From: Acetobacter sp.
Lineage (GTDB): Bacteria; Pseudomonadota; Alphaproteobacteria; Acetobacterales; Acetobacteraceae
Direction of reading: 5' to 3'
DNA length: 64,000 bases
Assembly: GCA_017474285.1 (NCBI GenBank)
Contig: JAFVHT010000065.1
Span: 1 to 64,000, forward strand
Made by a program: the position numbers and the translations under genes. The stretch's first letter is position 1, and every line of letters starts with the position of its first letter. The notes under the pieces were generated by a model. That model was given only the letters and a program-made list of their open reading frames with translations. It ran no database searches and was not told the DNA's origin. Positions 34,282 through 44,987 of this stretch are shown piece after piece.

Positions 34282-37005
34282 ATGCTTTCACGTTTTATGC
34301 GCACTCTCTTTGGCACTGCAAACGATCGCGCTCTTAAAACTTTTCAACGTCGTGTCTCAGACATCAATGCCCTTGAACCGAAAATGCAGGCTCTTGATGA
34401 TGCACATCTTGCCAATGTAACGGTTGAATTACGTCAGAAACTTGCCAACGGTGCCACATCAGACGACATACTCCCAGAAGCCTTTGCTGTCACACGCGAA
34501 GCTTCTCGACGGATATTAGGCATGCGTCATTTTGACGTACAGCTTATTGGCGGTATGGCCTTACACGCTGGACATATCGCAGAAATGCGAACGGGTGAAG
34601 GAAAAACCCTTGTTGCTACTCTCGCTGTATATCTTAGTGCCCTTTCAGGTAAGGGAGTCCACGTTGTTACAGTTAATGATTATTTAGCTGCTCGCGACGC
34701 TGATGAAATGAGTAAACTTTATAGTTTTCTCGGTCTTAGTACGGGTGTCATTGTTCCCAATATGCCCGATGATGCCCGCCGTGAGGCTTATGCGGCAGAT
34801 ATTACTTATGGTACTAACAACGAATTAGGCTTTGACTATTTACGCGATAATATGAAATACCATCTCTCAGAGATGGTACAACGCCCATTTCACCACGCGA
34901 TTGTCGATGAAGTCGATTCTATTCTCATTGATGAAGCGCGCACGCCCCTTATTATCTCAGGGCCAGCCGAAGATAGCTCTGACCTTTATCGCACAGTTGA
35001 TGCAATTGTTGCTCAACTTGTACAAGACACAAATACCTTTGAAAAAGACGAAAAAATGCGTTCTGTAATCCTGACAGAGCGTGGGTCTGATCAAATAGAG
35101 GAATTATTACAAGCGGCTCATGTTTTAGAGAGTGGAGGACTTTACGATCCGCACCATATAGCTGTCGTACACCACGTCCAACAATCACTACGCGCCCATA
35201 CACTTTTTACACGCGATGTCGATTATATTGTACGCAATAATAAAGTTATTATTATTGATGAATTTACAGGTCGTATGATGGATGGTCGACGTTATTCTGA
35301 CGGTCTACACCAAGCCTTAGAAGCAAAAGAACACGTTGAAATCCAACAAGAAAATCAAACACTCGCCTCTATCACTTTTCAAAATTTCTTTCGTCTCTAC
35401 CCGAAGCTTTCTGGCATGACAGGTACAGCTATGACAGAAGCCGATGAATTTGCAGAAATTTATAATCTTAACGTTGTTGCTATTCCAACCAATAAACCGA
35501 TACAACGTACAGACGAAGATGATGAAATTTATCTGACAGAAAAAGACAAGTTTAATGCTGTTGTTAAACTCATTCACGACGTACACGAACGAGGTCAACC
35601 CATCTTAGTCGGAACAACATCTATTGAGAAAAGTGAGGCTTTGTCTGCACGACTTCAACAAGAAAAAATCCCTCACCACGTCTTAAACGCACGCTTTCAC
35701 GAAATGGAAGCAAAAATCATCGCACAAGCTGGAACACCCGGCGCAGTTACCATTGCCACAAACATGGCGGGACGAGGCACCGACATTAAACTCGGTGGCA
35801 ACATAGAGATGCTTATTGCACAGGAACTCGGAGAGATTGAAGACTCACCAGAACGAGAAGCCGCAGAACAAGCCATTCGAGATCGTGTTAATCATAATCA
35901 TAAGATTGTTTGCGCAGCGGGTGGGCTTTATGTTATTGGTACTGAACGCCATGAAAGTCGTCGTATTGACAACCAGCTTCGCGGACGTTCTGGTCGACAA
36001 GGAGATCCCGGTAATTCGCGTTTTTTTATCTCGCTTGAAGATGATCTCATGCGTATTTTTGGATCGGATCGTATGGGAGGATTGCTCCAAAAAATGGGGT
36101 TAAGAGAAGGTGAGCCTCTTGTTCATCCATGGCTCAGCAAAGCATTAGAACGCGCACAGAAAAAAGTAGAAGCACATAATTTTGAAATGCGGCGTAATAC
36201 ATTAAAATACGATGATGTTATGAACGCTCAACGAAAAGAAGTTTATGCCGAACGCCGTGAATTTATGGCACTTGATGATGTTTCTACCATTATCGGCGAC
36301 GCTTATGAAGATGTTATCGAAGCTATGGTATCACGCCATATCCCAGAAAAATCTTTTGTCGAACAATGGACCATTCCTGAACTGACAGCAGAAATCCAAC
36401 AGAGTTTTGGTCTTGATCTTCCTGTCTCTGATTGGGTCAAAGAAGAACCTATAGAGGCACAGGATATTATACAACGAATCAGTCTTGCTGTACAACAAGC
36501 ACAAGCTACACGCGCGGTCAACATTGGTCCCGACCTTATGCGTTTCATTGAAAAACAGATCCTTCTTACAACATACGATACTGTTTGGAAAGAGCACTTA
36601 CATGCTCTTGATCAACTGCGACAAGGTATTGGTTTACGTGCCTACGGGCAAAAGGATCCTCTTAATGAATACAAACATGAAGCATCTGTGTTATTTACTT
36701 ATATGCAAGAAGAGCTTCGCCATCGTATTGCCTCTTTACTAGCTCGGGTTGAAGTGACACTTCCTCCACCTGCAGACCCTTTTGAGAATACAGCATCAAT
36801 CCATGCGGACCCTGGTATATTAGGATACGCTTCAGAACCAGGACCTGGAATTTCCTCAAAAATCGACCCTGTTATAGCAACCCCTATCGGGGCAAGCGCT
36901 ATTTTACCAAATGACCCTTCAAGCTGGGGAGAAACACCCCGCAATGCCCCATGCCCATGCGGATCAGGACTCAAATACAAACATTGTCATGGACGCATAC
37001 ACTAA
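34282..37005 (+). CDS. secA: Protein translocase ATPase SecA
   Basis: Motor of Sec-dependent export, coupling ATP hydrolysis to movement of preproteins through SecYEG. All 907 residues are present. The DEAD motor begins with [17 protein letters not shown] (Walker A) and [15 protein letters not shown]. The preprotein-binding insert and second motor follow, with [14 protein letters not shown] and [15 protein letters not shown]. The C-terminal zinc motif [14 protein letters not shown] for SecB and lipid binding is intact. The ATG has GGAAGGT upstream. The gene is divergent from the periplasmic isomerase and leads into yebC. Confidence 0.97.
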   Translation: MLSRFMRTLFGTANDRALKTFQRRVSDINALEPKMQALDDAHLANVTVELRQKLANGATSDDILPEAFAVTREASRRILGMRHFDVQLIGGMALHAGHIAEMRTGEGKTLVATLAVYLSALSGKGVHVVTVNDYLAARDADEMSKLYSFLGLSTGVIVPNMPDDARREAYAADITYGTNNELGFDYLRDNMKYHLSEMVQRPFHHAIVDEVDSILIDEARTPLIISGPAEDSSDLYRTVDAIVAQLVQDTNTFEKDEKMRSVILTERGSDQIEELLQAAHVLESGGLYDPHHIAVVHHVQQSLRAHTLFTRDVDYIVRNNKVIIIDEFTGRMMDGRRYSDGLHQALEAKEHVEIQQENQTLASITFQNFFRLYPKLSGMTGTAMTEADEFAEIYNLNVVAIPTNKPIQRTDEDDEIYLTEKDKFNAVVKLIHDVHERGQPILVGTTSIEKSEALSARLQQEKIPHHVLNARFHEMEAKIIAQAGTPGAVTIATNMAGRGTDIKLGGNIEMLIAQELGEIEDSPEREAAEQAIRDRVNHNHKIVCAAGGLYVIGTERHESRRIDNQLRGRSGRQGDPGNSRFFISLEDDLMRIFGSDRMGGLLQKMGLREGEPLVHPWLSKALERAQKKVEAHNFEMRRNTLKYDDVMNAQRKEVYAERREFMALDDVSTIIGDAYEDVIEAMVSRHIPEKSFVEQWTIPELTAEIQQSFGLDLPVSDWVKEEPIEAQDIIQRISLAVQQAQATRAVNIGPDLMRFIEKQILLTTYDTVWKEHLHALDQLRQGIGLRAYGQKDPLNEYKHEASVLFTYMQEELRHRIASLLARVEVTLPPPADPFENTASIHADPGILGYASEPGPGISSKIDPVIATPIGASAILPNDPSSWGETPRNAPCPCGSGLKYKHCHGRIH

Positions 37006-37049
37006 CCCCTACCTCATCACACCAATAAGACATTAACAAGGTTAAAAAC

Positions 37050-37799
37050 ATGGCTGGACATTCCCAATTCAAAAACATCATGCACCGTAAAGGAGCACAG
37101 GATGCTAAGCGTTCTAAACAATTCGCTAAAATTATTCGCGAACTCACTGTAGCAACGCGCTCTGGTTTACCAGACCCTGCCTCCAACCCACGTCTCCGTG
37201 CTGCCATAGCTCTTGCACGAGCAGTCAATATGCCTAAAGACACTATTGAACGAGCTATTAAAAAAGCTTCTGGCGCTGCAAGCGGTAATGATTATATAGA
37301 AGTACGTTACGAAGGTTACGGTCCTGCAGGTGTTGCTGTCATTGTAGAAGGATTAACAGATAATCGTAATCGCACAGCTTCCGATGTACGCGCTGCCTTT
37401 TCTAAATATGATGGATCTCTTGGAGAAACAAATTCTGTTTCTTTTATGTTCCGTCGTGTTGGTGTTCTAACATACCCAGCAAGCGTAATTCCTGAAGACG
37501 ATATTTTAGAAGCTGCTATTGACGCAGGCGCAGAAAATGTAATCTCTAGTCCATCTGAACATCAAATTACTTGTACAGTAGAGTCTTTTTTTACTGTACG
37601 TGATGCTCTAGAAAACCGTTTTGGCACCCCAGAAAATGCTAAGCTTGACTGGTTACCTGAAACAACAGTTGCTCTTGATGAAGAAAAAGCACGCGCACTC
37701 TTCAAACTGCTTGATGCGCTTGAAGATCATGATGATGTTCAAAACGTCTATACGAATTTCGACCTACCTGATGAGTTAGTCGAAAAATTATCATCTTAA
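37050..37799 (+). CDS. yebC: YebC/PmpR family regulator (TACO1 family)
   Basis: A 249-residue member of the YebC family, opening with the conserved [21 protein letters not shown] and containing [18 protein letters not shown] and [19 protein letters not shown]. Family members were described as DNA-binding regulators and more recently as factors relieving ribosome stalling, like mitochondrial TACO1. It lies directly before ruvC (9-base gap), its usual place in proteobacteria, so it is probably the first gene of the yebC-ruvCAB operon. Confidence 0.94.
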   Translation: MAGHSQFKNIMHRKGAQDAKRSKQFAKIIRELTVATRSGLPDPASNPRLRAAIALARAVNMPKDTIERAIKKASGAASGNDYIEVRYEGYGPAGVAVIVEGLTDNRNRTASDVRAAFSKYDGSLGETNSVSFMFRRVGVLTYPASVIPEDDILEAAIDAGAENVISSPSEHQITCTVESFFTVRDALENRFGTPENAKLDWLPETTVALDEEKARALFKLLDALEDHDDVQNVYTNFDLPDELVEKLSS

Positions 37800-37808
37800 G
37801 AGAGATTC

Positions 37809-38315
37809 GTGGTACGTCTTCTCGGTATTGACCCTGGGTTACGTTTCACAGGATGGGGTATTATTGATGTTAAAGACAATCAACTTCGCCACGTTGAGAA
37901 TGGTGTCATTGCCACTGATAGCAGTACAAGTGTCCCTGAAAGATTAAAGAGACTTTACGAAGAGTTACAAGCGCTTATCACACGGTTAGCTCCTACTGAA
38001 GCCGCTGTCGAAGAGACTTATGTCAATCGCAATGGTACATCGACTCTTAAATTAGGTTATGCACGAAGTGTTGCTCTCCTCGCCCCTGCTATGGCAGGTC
38101 TCACAGTGTCAGAATATGGCGCATTAGCTGTCAAAAAAGCTGTTGTAGGAACAGGAAGTGCTAATAAAACACAAGTGCAAACCATGGTACGCCATTTACT
38201 TCCGGGTATTACCATTACCCGTGCTGATGCTTCAGATGCTTTAGCGATCGCTATTTGCCATGCTCACCATCGTACAAGTGTACACCATCTCCTCACAAGG
38301 ACAAAAATAGTATGA
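37809..38315 (+). CDS. ruvC: Holliday junction endonuclease RuvC
   Basis: Resolves Holliday junctions as a dimer with RuvAB. The 168 residues start at GTG. Catalytic acidic residues are seen in LLGIDPGLRFTGWG (Asp7), VEETYVNRNGTSTLKLG and the C-terminal ADASDALAIAICHAHH. Its TGA stop overlaps the ruvA ATG (ATGA), so the two are translationally coupled. Confidence 0.96.
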   Translation: MVRLLGIDPGLRFTGWGIIDVKDNQLRHVENGVIATDSSTSVPERLKRLYEELQALITRLAPTEAAVEETYVNRNGTSTLKLGYARSVALLAPAMAGLTVSEYGALAVKKAVVGTGSANKTQVQTMVRHLLPGITITRADASDALAIAICHAHHRTSVHHLLTRTKIV

Positions 38316-38920
38316 TTGCTTTCTTAAGAGGTCTTATCATTCGACATGAAACAGGAAGCTGTATTATTGATGTTAATGGTGTCGGTTATTTAGTTTCTGC
38401 ATCTTCTCGTACCCTGTCACATCTCCCATCTCCACCAGAAAAAGCAAGCTTATTGATAGAAACCATGGTACGTGAAGATGCCATTTTATTATATGGTTTC
38501 ATTGAAAACAATGAACGTGAATGGTTTCGCCAATTAACAAGTGTACAAGGTGTTGGTGCTAAAATGGCGCTAGGCATCCTCTCCACTCTTACCCCCGATG
38601 AATTAGAAACGACTTTTATGCTTTCAGATAAAGCTTTACTCATGCGTACTCCTGGCGTAGGAAACCGCCTTGCTGAACGCATTTTGACAGAGTTACGTGA
38701 TAAAGTGAGTAAAACATTCGGAAAAGACAACTTGACGATAGCTTCTCCAACAATCTCTCCCATTCATAATACTGAGACTGATGCTTTAATAGCCCTTACA
38801 GGGTTAGGCTTTCAACGTACAGAAGCAATCCGTGTCGTGCAGCGTGTTATCAATGCCCTTGGTCCAGAAGCCCCTCTTGATACTGTCATTCGTGATAGCT
38901 TAAAAGAACTTGCTCAATGA
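38312..38920 (+). CDS. ruvA: Holliday junction branch migration protein RuvA
   Basis: Binds the four-way junction as a tetramer and loads RuvB. The start is ATG 38312 overlapping the ruvC stop, giving 202 residues. Domain I opens [15 protein letters not shown]. Domain II holds two helix-hairpin-helix motifs ([16 protein letters not shown] and [18 protein letters not shown]). Domain III near 150-200 ([19 protein letters not shown]) contacts RuvB. It overlaps ruvB by four bases. Confidence 0.96.
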   Translation: MIAFLRGLIIRHETGSCIIDVNGVGYLVSASSRTLSHLPSPPEKASLLIETMVREDAILLYGFIENNEREWFRQLTSVQGVGAKMALGILSTLTPDELETTFMLSDKALLMRTPGVGNRLAERILTELRDKVSKTFGKDNLTIASPTISPIHNTETDALIALTGLGFQRTEAIRVVQRVINALGPEAPLDTVIRDSLKELAQ

Positions 38921-39990
38921 ACGCTGAAAATCTTTCGCGAAAGCTTGTAACGCCCTCTCGACAAGAGAGTGATACGAACGACACTGCTTTACGACCACAG
39001 ACATTAGCAGATTTTACAGGACAACAAACGACTCGAGAAAATTTGTCAATTTTTGTAAATGCTGCCCGTCAACGTGGCGAAGCCATGGATCATGTCCTCC
39101 TTCATGGGCCGCCTGGTCTTGGAAAAACGACACTTGCACAGATCATTTCACATGAGCTTGGCGTCGGCTTTCGTGCAACATCAGGCCCTGTTATTCAACG
39201 CGCAGGTGACCTTGCCGCTATTTTAACAAATCTACAACCACGTGACGTGCTTTTTATAGACGAAATACACAGACTTCAACCAACTGTTGAAGAAATTCTC
39301 TATCCAGCCATGGAAGATTTCCAACTAGACCTCATTATAGGAGAAGGACCTGCAGCGCGTTCTGTCCGTATTGATCTCCCTCCTTTCACACTTGTAGCAG
39401 CTACTACACGAGCAGGTTTATTAGCAACCCCTCTACGTGATAGATTTGGTATTCCACTCCGGCTTGTTTTCTACACACCAGAAGAACTCTGTCAAATTGT
39501 TACACGTTGTGCTCATAAGCTTGGATTCTCCCTTTCCCCTGAAGGTGCTATGGAAATTGCACGTAGATCCCGCGGAACACCACGCATTGCGGGGCGACTT
39601 CTCCGTAGGGTACGTGATTTTGCCTCACTCTCTACACCAAAAAATAAAACCGTAGGCGCGTCTATAGCCGACGCAGCCCTCCAGCGCCTCGAAGTTGACA
39701 CATTAGGATTAGACAATATGGATCGTAATTACTTACGCCGTATTGCAGACTACCATCACGGTGGACCTGTTGGTATAGAAACCCTCGCTGCAGCCTTATC
39801 AGAATCACGTGATACATTAGAAGACGTTGTAGAACCTTATTTAATTCAAGAAGGACTTGTACTTCGCACAAGCCGTGGTCGCGTTTTAGGAGAAAGAGGA
39901 TGGCACCATCTAGGTTTATCTCCCCCCTCCGACTATACAGCTAACAACAAACAGCTTGATTTTCTCACACCTGACGGAAGAAAAACATGA
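38917..39990 (+). CDS. ruvB: Holliday junction helicase motor RuvB
   Basis: Hexameric AAA+ motor for branch migration. The 357 residues contain Walker A in [15 protein letters not shown], Walker B in [10 protein letters not shown], sensor 1 in [11 protein letters not shown] and the arginine finger segment [12 protein letters not shown]. The C-terminal winged helix ends with [17 protein letters not shown] Thr/Asp-rich N-terminal leader of about 25 residues precedes [11 protein letters not shown]. It overlaps both ruvA and ybgC by four bases (ATGA). Confidence 0.97.
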   Translation: MNAENLSRKLVTPSRQESDTNDTALRPQTLADFTGQQTTRENLSIFVNAARQRGEAMDHVLLHGPPGLGKTTLAQIISHELGVGFRATSGPVIQRAGDLAAILTNLQPRDVLFIDEIHRLQPTVEEILYPAMEDFQLDLIIGEGPAARSVRIDLPPFTLVAATTRAGLLATPLRDRFGIPLRLVFYTPEELCQIVTRCAHKLGFSLSPEGAMEIARRSRGTPRIAGRLLRRVRDFASLSTPKNKTVGASIADAALQRLEVDTLGLDNMDRNYLRRIADYHHGGPVGIETLAAALSESRDTLEDVVEPYLIQEGLVLRTSRGRVLGERGWHHLGLSPPSDYTANNKQLDFLTPDGRKT

Positions 39991-40439
39991 GTGCTCACTC
40001 TATCCAGTTTAGGGTCTACTACGAAGATACAGATGCCAATGGTATCGTTTACCATGCCCGTTATCTTGCTTTTGCAGAACGAGCTCGTACTGAAGCAATA
40101 CGAAGTCTCGGGTGTTCCGTTCTAGAGTTGGCCAACGAACACAAACTTGTTTTTGTAGTACGTGATATTACTTTATCTTGTAAAAAACCACTTCGTTTAG
40201 ACGATATTTTTAGTGTTCACACGGTTCTAACAAAACTCGGTACAGCAAGCTGTGATATGAAACAAACAATCGTGAGAGACTTACAAATTTGTGCTATAAT
40301 GAACGTCCGATTAGGATGTGTCCATCTAGAAACAAACTGCCCAACTAAATTCCCAACATCATGGTATTCTCTTTTACAAAAACTCAACTGCCATGAAGAA
40401 GAGTATCTTTCTGCGTTGCATCAAAAACAAATAGTGTAG
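39987..40439 (+). CDS. ybgC: Acyl-CoA thioesterase YbgC, tol-pal associated
   Basis: A 150-residue hot-dog fold thioesterase. The catalytic Asp and family signature are in [29 protein letters not shown]. YbgC proteins hydrolyse acyl-CoA or acyl-ACP and commonly lie at the head of tol-pal operons, as here. Its start overlaps the ruvB stop, so the repair and envelope genes appear joined in one transcript. The C-terminal residues (SALHQKQIV) are unremarkable. Confidence 0.92.
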   Translation: MSAHSIQFRVYYEDTDANGIVYHARYLAFAERARTEAIRSLGCSVLELANEHKLVFVVRDITLSCKKPLRLDDIFSVHTVLTKLGTASCDMKQTIVRDLQICAIMNVRLGCVHLETNCPTKFPTSWYSLLQKLNCHEEEYLSALHQKQIV

Positions 40440-40517
40440 CATATAGTGGATATACGTTAGCATCTATCCGAATCGGAAACTGATTCCCTAGAAACCCAAC
40501 TAAATGAGGAGGCGTTA

Positions 40518-41237
40518 TTGGATCGTGCAGTTGATACGGCAAATCTTGGTGCAGCAGCAATAGGAGATTTATCGGTTTTGACGTTATTTTTCAATTCATC
40601 ACCCGTTGTTAAGCTCGTCATAATCGGCCTTTTACTCTGTAGTGTCGTTGTTTGGGCTGTTATTTTTGACAAAATCATCACTTTACGGCGTGTTAACCGC
40701 GCAGCATCAGATTTTGAAGATAAATTCTGGTCTGGTGGTAGTCTTGACAGTCTATACGAAAATGATGGTGCTAGACCCTCTCATCCACTTGCTGCTGTTT
40801 TTGGTGCCGCTATGGGCGAGTGGCGTCGGTCTGCTCGCATCCCTCATGTAGATCTTATACGTGGCGGTGTTAAGGAACGTGTTGATCGGGCTATTGATAT
40901 TACCATTACACGCGAAATGGATCGTTTACGCCGCTGGGTTACTTTTTTAGCAACCATAGGACCAGTAGCACCGTTTATTGGATTATTTGGCACCGTATGG
41001 GGTATTATGTACTCTTTTAATTCTATTGCAGCTCAACATAACACCAATCTTAGTGTTGTTGCACCAGGTATTTCTGAAGCTTTATTCGCTACAGCCGTTG
41101 GGTTGTTTACAGCGATCCCAGCCTACATAGCCTATAACGTAATCAGTAACAGCCTTGAGCTCTTCCAAGACCGTATGGAAGGTTTTGGTACTGAATTTAC
41201 AGCTATTCTTTCTAGACAGTCTGAAGAAAGGGGATAG
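40518..41237 (+). CDS. tolQ: Tol-Pal proton channel subunit TolQ
   Basis: Inner-membrane protein that with TolR uses the proton gradient to energise TolA. The 239 residues begin at TTG behind a strong AGGAGG. There are three hydrophobic helices: about 28-50 (VVKLVIIGLLLCSVVVWAVI), 138-158 (FLATIGPVAPFIGLFGTVWG) and 175-195 (ISEALFATAVGLFTAIPAYI). The last two carry the MotA/TolQ/ExbB proton channel signature. It is four bases upstream of tolR. Confidence 0.95.
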   Translation: MDRAVDTANLGAAAIGDLSVLTLFFNSSPVVKLVIIGLLLCSVVVWAVIFDKIITLRRVNRAASDFEDKFWSGGSLDSLYENDGARPSHPLAAVFGAAMGEWRRSARIPHVDLIRGGVKERVDRAIDITITREMDRLRRWVTFLATIGPVAPFIGLFGTVWGIMYSFNSIAAQHNTNLSVVAPGISEALFATAVGLFTAIPAYIAYNVISNSLELFQDRMEGFGTEFTAILSRQSEERG

Positions 41238-41240
41238 TTT

Positions 41241-41663
41241 ATGGGAATAGCCTCCAGAAGACGCCGTAAACGTTTGATGGCTGAAATCAATGTGACGCCA
41301 TTCGTCGACGTTATGCTCGTGCTACTTATCATTTTTATGGTCACATCCCCAATGATGACAAGTGGCGTCAATGTCGACCTCCCAAAAACAGATGCGCGAC
41401 CTGTTAATACTGAGACAAAACCGATTACTGTTTCTATCAAAGCTGATGGTTCGCTCTATCTGGGTGACACTCCTGTAACACCTGATCAACTGATTGCAAC
41501 ATTAAAAACCGCTTCTAACAACGATTCTTCACACCGTATTTTTGTCCGTGGCGATGCGCATATTGACTACGGTCGTGTCATGCAAGTTATGGGACAAATA
41601 ACAGAAGGTGGTTTTACACACGTTGCTCTCCTCGCACAACAGCCTGTCAGTGCTGGACATTAA
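41241..41663 (+). CDS. tolR: Tol-Pal protein TolR
   Basis: A 140-residue ExbD/TolR protein. One transmembrane helix near residues 18-40 contains the proton-accepting Asp in EINVTPFVDVMLVLLIIFMV. A periplasmic domain follows (VNVDLPKTDARPV, KADGSLYLGDTPV, FVRGDAHIDYGRVMQVMG) that binds peptidoglycan when activated. It lies between tolQ and tolA at spacings of only a few bases. Confidence 0.95.
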   Translation: MGIASRRRRKRLMAEINVTPFVDVMLVLLIIFMVTSPMMTSGVNVDLPKTDARPVNTETKPITVSIKADGSLYLGDTPVTPDQLIATLKTASNNDSSHRIFVRGDAHIDYGRVMQVMGQITEGGFTHVALLAQQPVSAGH

Positions 41664-41668
41664 TTCAT

Positions 41669-42619
41669 ATGCGTCTTAATGGACAAACAATGTCCTTATC
41701 ACGACGGCGTCGTTCAGATCGGATAGTACTTTGGCGTTCTTTTTATTTATCCGCAGCTGTACATATTGCATTTCTATTTGTCATCTTTACAATACTTTCT
41801 CCCACCAAACAGCCTGAAGGACAACAACCTGCCACCGTAGAAATGACTTTTGAAGCCCCTACTGATCACGAAGGACCGTCAACTAAAGCGGATTCTTCTC
41901 CAACTTTAGAACGTCCTAAAGCGATACCTCATGAGGCACCATCACCACCTATCCCCCCTCCTGCAGCACCGTTACCTCAACAAGAGACAGAAAATCTTCC
42001 TCCAACACCCCTTCCTCCTAAGGCAGATGAACCCTCGCCAGAGCCTATTAAAACAATACCAACTCTACAAATACCAACAGCGCCTTTACGTGCGATAAAC
42101 ACTCCTTTACCTTTAACAGAACACACCAATACTTTACCTAATATGGTCATACCGTCCCATATCACTCCAACAAATAAAACAAAAAAAACTCAACAAAACT
42201 CCCATTCCTTGTTAGAGACATTGGACTCATTCCGTTCTGAGCAAAAATCTGCTTCAAGATCATCTGCTAAAAAATCTAATCATGAAATAAATACGCTCAG
42301 CAATATTGTCGGTAGTTTAACCACAAGTGAGCAAAAAGCCATTGGAGCAGAGGTTCGTCGCTGCTACACTGAAGATACTGAAGCTAAAGACTATGCGAGT
42401 TTTGTAGCCCATCTCGTTGTAACTGTAGACGCAACAGGAGAGGCACGTATCGTACAATTCGCCCCTGAAACACAAGCCCGTATGAATACAGACCCCTCTT
42501 ACCGTGCCCTTGCAGAACGTGCACGGGATGCAATACTAAGCCCGACTTGCGCCAAATTACCCATCCCAAAAAAATTACTTGGTCAACCTAGACAACTTAA
42601 ATTCGTCTTCAGACCCTAA
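41669..42619 (+). CDS. tolA: TolA-like periplasm-spanning protein
   Basis: Links the inner-membrane TolQR motor to Pal/TolB at the outer membrane. The 316 residues have one transmembrane helix (about 22-43, LYLSAAVHIAFLFVIFTIL), a long Pro/Thr/Glu-rich middle (50-175) in place of the Ala/Lys helix of E. coli TolA, and a TonB/TolA-like C-terminal domain from about 220 (AEVRRCYTEDTEAKDYASFV to LKFVFRP). Assignment rests on position between tolR and tolB plus this architecture. Confidence 0.88.
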   Translation: MRLNGQTMSLSRRRRSDRIVLWRSFYLSAAVHIAFLFVIFTILSPTKQPEGQQPATVEMTFEAPTDHEGPSTKADSSPTLERPKAIPHEAPSPPIPPPAAPLPQQETENLPPTPLPPKADEPSPEPIKTIPTLQIPTAPLRAINTPLPLTEHTNTLPNMVIPSHITPTNKTKKTQQNSHSLLETLDSFRSEQKSASRSSAKKSNHEINTLSNIVGSLTTSEQKAIGAEVRRCYTEDTEAKDYASFVAHLVVTVDATGEARIVQFAPETQARMNTDPSYRALAERARDAILSPTCAKLPIPKKLLGQPRQLKFVFRP

Positions 42620-42644
42620 AGTTTACTACAAGAGAGGATAAAAC

Positions 42645-44012
42645 ATGTTTCCAAACACACGCCCACTTATTTCCGACCGTGACGCCGATCTCCTCGCTAC
42701 GTTTTTACGTCGTCGTACATTACTTAGCGCAAGTGCCACAGTGACAGGTATTCTTGCTATACCTCTTAAAGGGTTTGCACAGCCCAATACCGGGCAAGAA
42801 GCTGAAATCACAGTTGATCAAGCGAGAACTGATCCTATTCCTATTGTTATCCCAGATTTCAATAACGACGTAGGTCGAGAAGTTTCTAGTGTCCTCACGA
42901 ACGATCTCAATAATACAGGTTTATTTAAAGTCATTCCTGGAAACAATGTACAAGGTATACCAGATTTTCAGATTGCCAAAAATATGGGTGCCCGCGCGCA
43001 AGTAACAGGGAATGTCCTTAGTAATGGATCTTCTCTCAGGGTAGAAATGCGCTTATGGGATGTTTTAACCCGTCAACAGATTCAAGGTACAGCCTATACC
43101 ACACCTATAACAAATTGGCGACGTGTTGCTCACATTATAGGAGATGTCATTTATGAACGTATGCTAGGAGAAAAAGGATATTTCGATACACGCATTGCCT
43201 TTATCTCCCGTTCTGGACACCGCGGACACCAACGCACACGCTTGGCTATTATGGATCAAGATGGTGCCAATGTTCGTATGCTCACAGCCGGGTACTGGCT
43301 AACGATTACTCCACGCTTTAGCCCAACAAAAGACCAGCTTGCGTTCATGTCTTACGCAAATAATCGCCCCCGTGTTTATTTGTTTAACCTCAATAATGGT
43401 CGTCAACAACTTTTAGGTAATTTTCACGGTATTTCTTTTGCTCCACGCTTCTCTCCTGATGGGCACTCTGTAGTACTTTCTGTTACCCGTGGTGGTGGCT
43501 CTGATTTGTTTGTTGTTGATCTCGTCTCTGGCTTACGCCGACAACTTACAGCATCTGGCGCTATTGATACAAGCCCTTGTTATAGTCCTGACGGAACACA
43601 GATCGTCTTCACCTCTGATCGTGGTGGAACTCCACAACTTTATGTCATGCCTGCCACTGGAGGAAATGCCCAACGTATTTCTTATGGACATGGTAATTAT
43701 GGTACCCCTGTCTGGTCTCCTAGAGGTGATTTAATTGCTTTTACGCGCATTGTTGGAGGCATGTTTTCACTCGGTGTTATGGCACCAGATGGCACAGGAG
43801 AACGAATTATGACACAAGGCTTCACAGTAGAAGGTCCAAGTTTCTGCCCTAATGGTCGTGTCATTACCTATTGTCATCAAACACGCGCGGGTACAGGTGG
43901 CTCTGGATTTAGTTCAACCATCAATACAGTCGATATTACAGGTTTTAACGATCGTACACTCATAACACCAGAAGGTGCTTCAGATCCTGCATGGTCCCCC
44001 TTACACGGATAA
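42645..44012 (+). CDS. tolB: Tol-Pal periplasmic protein TolB
   Basis: A periplasmic protein that cycles between Pal and TolA. The 455-residue precursor has an [12 protein letters not shown] leader resembling a twin-arginine signal, ending around KGFAQ. The N-terminal alpha/beta domain covers about 50-180 ([20 protein letters not shown]). A six-bladed beta propeller follows with repeated blocks such as [34 protein letters not shown] and [14 protein letters not shown]. It is followed by a terminator, separating it from pal. Confidence 0.95.
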   Translation: MFPNTRPLISDRDADLLATFLRRRTLLSASATVTGILAIPLKGFAQPNTGQEAEITVDQARTDPIPIVIPDFNNDVGREVSSVLTNDLNNTGLFKVIPGNNVQGIPDFQIAKNMGARAQVTGNVLSNGSSLRVEMRLWDVLTRQQIQGTAYTTPITNWRRVAHIIGDVIYERMLGEKGYFDTRIAFISRSGHRGHQRTRLAIMDQDGANVRMLTAGYWLTITPRFSPTKDQLAFMSYANNRPRVYLFNLNNGRQQLLGNFHGISFAPRFSPDGHSVVLSVTRGGGSDLFVVDLVSGLRRQLTASGAIDTSPCYSPDGTQIVFTSDRGGTPQLYVMPATGGNAQRISYGHGNYGTPVWSPRGDLIAFTRIVGGMFSLGVMAPDGTGERIMTQGFTVEGPSFCPNGRVITYCHQTRAGTGGSGFSSTINTVDITGFNDRTLITPEGASDPAWSPLHG

Positions 44013-44116
44013 ATTTTGTTGTGTGGTGTGTTAGTTAGATATATTTTCACTTAATATATATCCAGAAAATTTATATGTATGTGACAAATCGTCTATTTTT
44101 GTGTTTACACCTTTAA
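44013..44116. other. Intergenic after tolB
   Basis: First part of the 361-base gap between tolB and pal. Nothing is seen before the terminator at 44117-44160. The rest holds the pal promoter region. Confidence 0.4.
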
Positions 44117-44160
44117 AAAAAGCATAAGACATCAATATCATTCGTATTGCTATGCTTTTT
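44117..44160 (+). terminator. Intrinsic terminator after tolB
   Basis: AAAAAGCATA and TATGCTTTTT pair over 10 bp with a long loop, and the stem ends in a T run (CTTTTTATTTTA). It probably ends the yebC-ruv-tol transcript. Confidence 0.6.
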
Positions 44161-44202
44161 ATTTTAGCTGTGGCACAATTAACACATATCTCCATACACT
44201 AC

Positions 44203-44232
44203 TTGACAACTAAAACAGAGTATGACTACCAT
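44203..44232 (+). promoter_or_regulatory. Candidate pal promoter
   Basis: TTGACA (44203-44208) is an exact -35 consensus. TACCAT (44227-44232) is a partial -10 after an 18-base spacer. It lies after the tolB terminator and about 140 bases before pal, so pal may have its own transcript. Confidence 0.4.
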
Positions 44233-44373
44233 AAAGGAATACTCCAGAAATTCGTCGACTCGTTAAAGCGTTAAAGAGTTTTGAAATGAGTTCGAGAGAA
44301 TATTGGAAATAGCAGGTTTTAACTTTTTTCTCCGAATATAGCCCTTTTCGGAGTTAGTTTTAGGATTTGATAC

Positions 44374-44853
44374 ATGAAACTAAAAGTTGTTGCTACTCTT
44401 AGCATGATTGCCCTTCTCTCTGCTTGTGCAAGTGAAAAGGCAAATAACACAGCTGGTACTTCTACAGCAGCTGTTACTCGACCAACTGGCCCTGTTCCGG
44501 GAAGTGAAGCAGATCTTGTAGCAACGGCAGGTAACCGTGTGTTCTTTGCTTTCGATAAAAGCAATTTAAGTGACGATGCAAAAGCAACTTTGCAAAAACA
44601 AGCTAACTGGCTTGCCAAATACCCGAATGTCAACGTTCAAGTTGCTGGTAACTGTGATGATCGTGGCACAGAAGAATACAACATTGCTTTAGGTCAACGT
44701 CGTGCTAATGCCGCCCGTGATCTACTTGTTGCGAAAGGTGTTGCACCTTCACGGATTTCAACGATTTCTTACGGTAAGGATCGTCCCATCGCCCTTGGTG
44801 ATAACGAACAAGCATGGGCACAAAACCGTAACGCTACAACAACCGTTAAATAA
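44374..44853 (+). CDS. pal: Peptidoglycan-associated lipoprotein Pal
   Basis: Outer-membrane lipoprotein binding meso-diaminopimelate in peptidoglycan. The 159 residues have a lipoprotein signal with lipobox LSAC (Cys18). A Thr/Ala/Pro-rich linker follows, then an OmpA-like domain from about 50: RVFFAFDKSNLSDDAK, VAGNCDDRGTEEYNIALGQRRA and SYGKDRPIALGDNEQAW. The usual HTDxRG block appears as NCDDRG, as in other Pal proteins. It is flanked by a candidate promoter and a strong terminator. Confidence 0.96.
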   Translation: MKLKVVATLSMIALLSACASEKANNTAGTSTAAVTRPTGPVPGSEADLVATAGNRVFFAFDKSNLSDDAKATLQKQANWLAKYPNVNVQVAGNCDDRGTEEYNIALGQRRANAARDLLVAKGVAPSRISTISYGKDRPIALGDNEQAWAQNRNATTTVK

Positions 44854-44875
44854 GGTTTTGTCCTAATTATTATTG

Positions 44876-44914
44876 AAAAAGCGGGCTGAATCATTATGAT
44901 TCAGCCTGCTTTTT
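44876..44914 (+). terminator. Strong intrinsic terminator after pal
   Basis: AAAAAGCGGGCTGAATCA pairs with TGATTCAGCCTGCTTTTT with one G-T pair and a 3-base loop, ending in a T run. It lies 22 bases past the pal stop. Confidence 0.9.
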
Positions 44915-44987
44915 GTACTAACTCTTGATATTCTACGGTCTATCAAAGATAATGAATGAAAAAGTTTTACAAAATTAGAATAACCAT

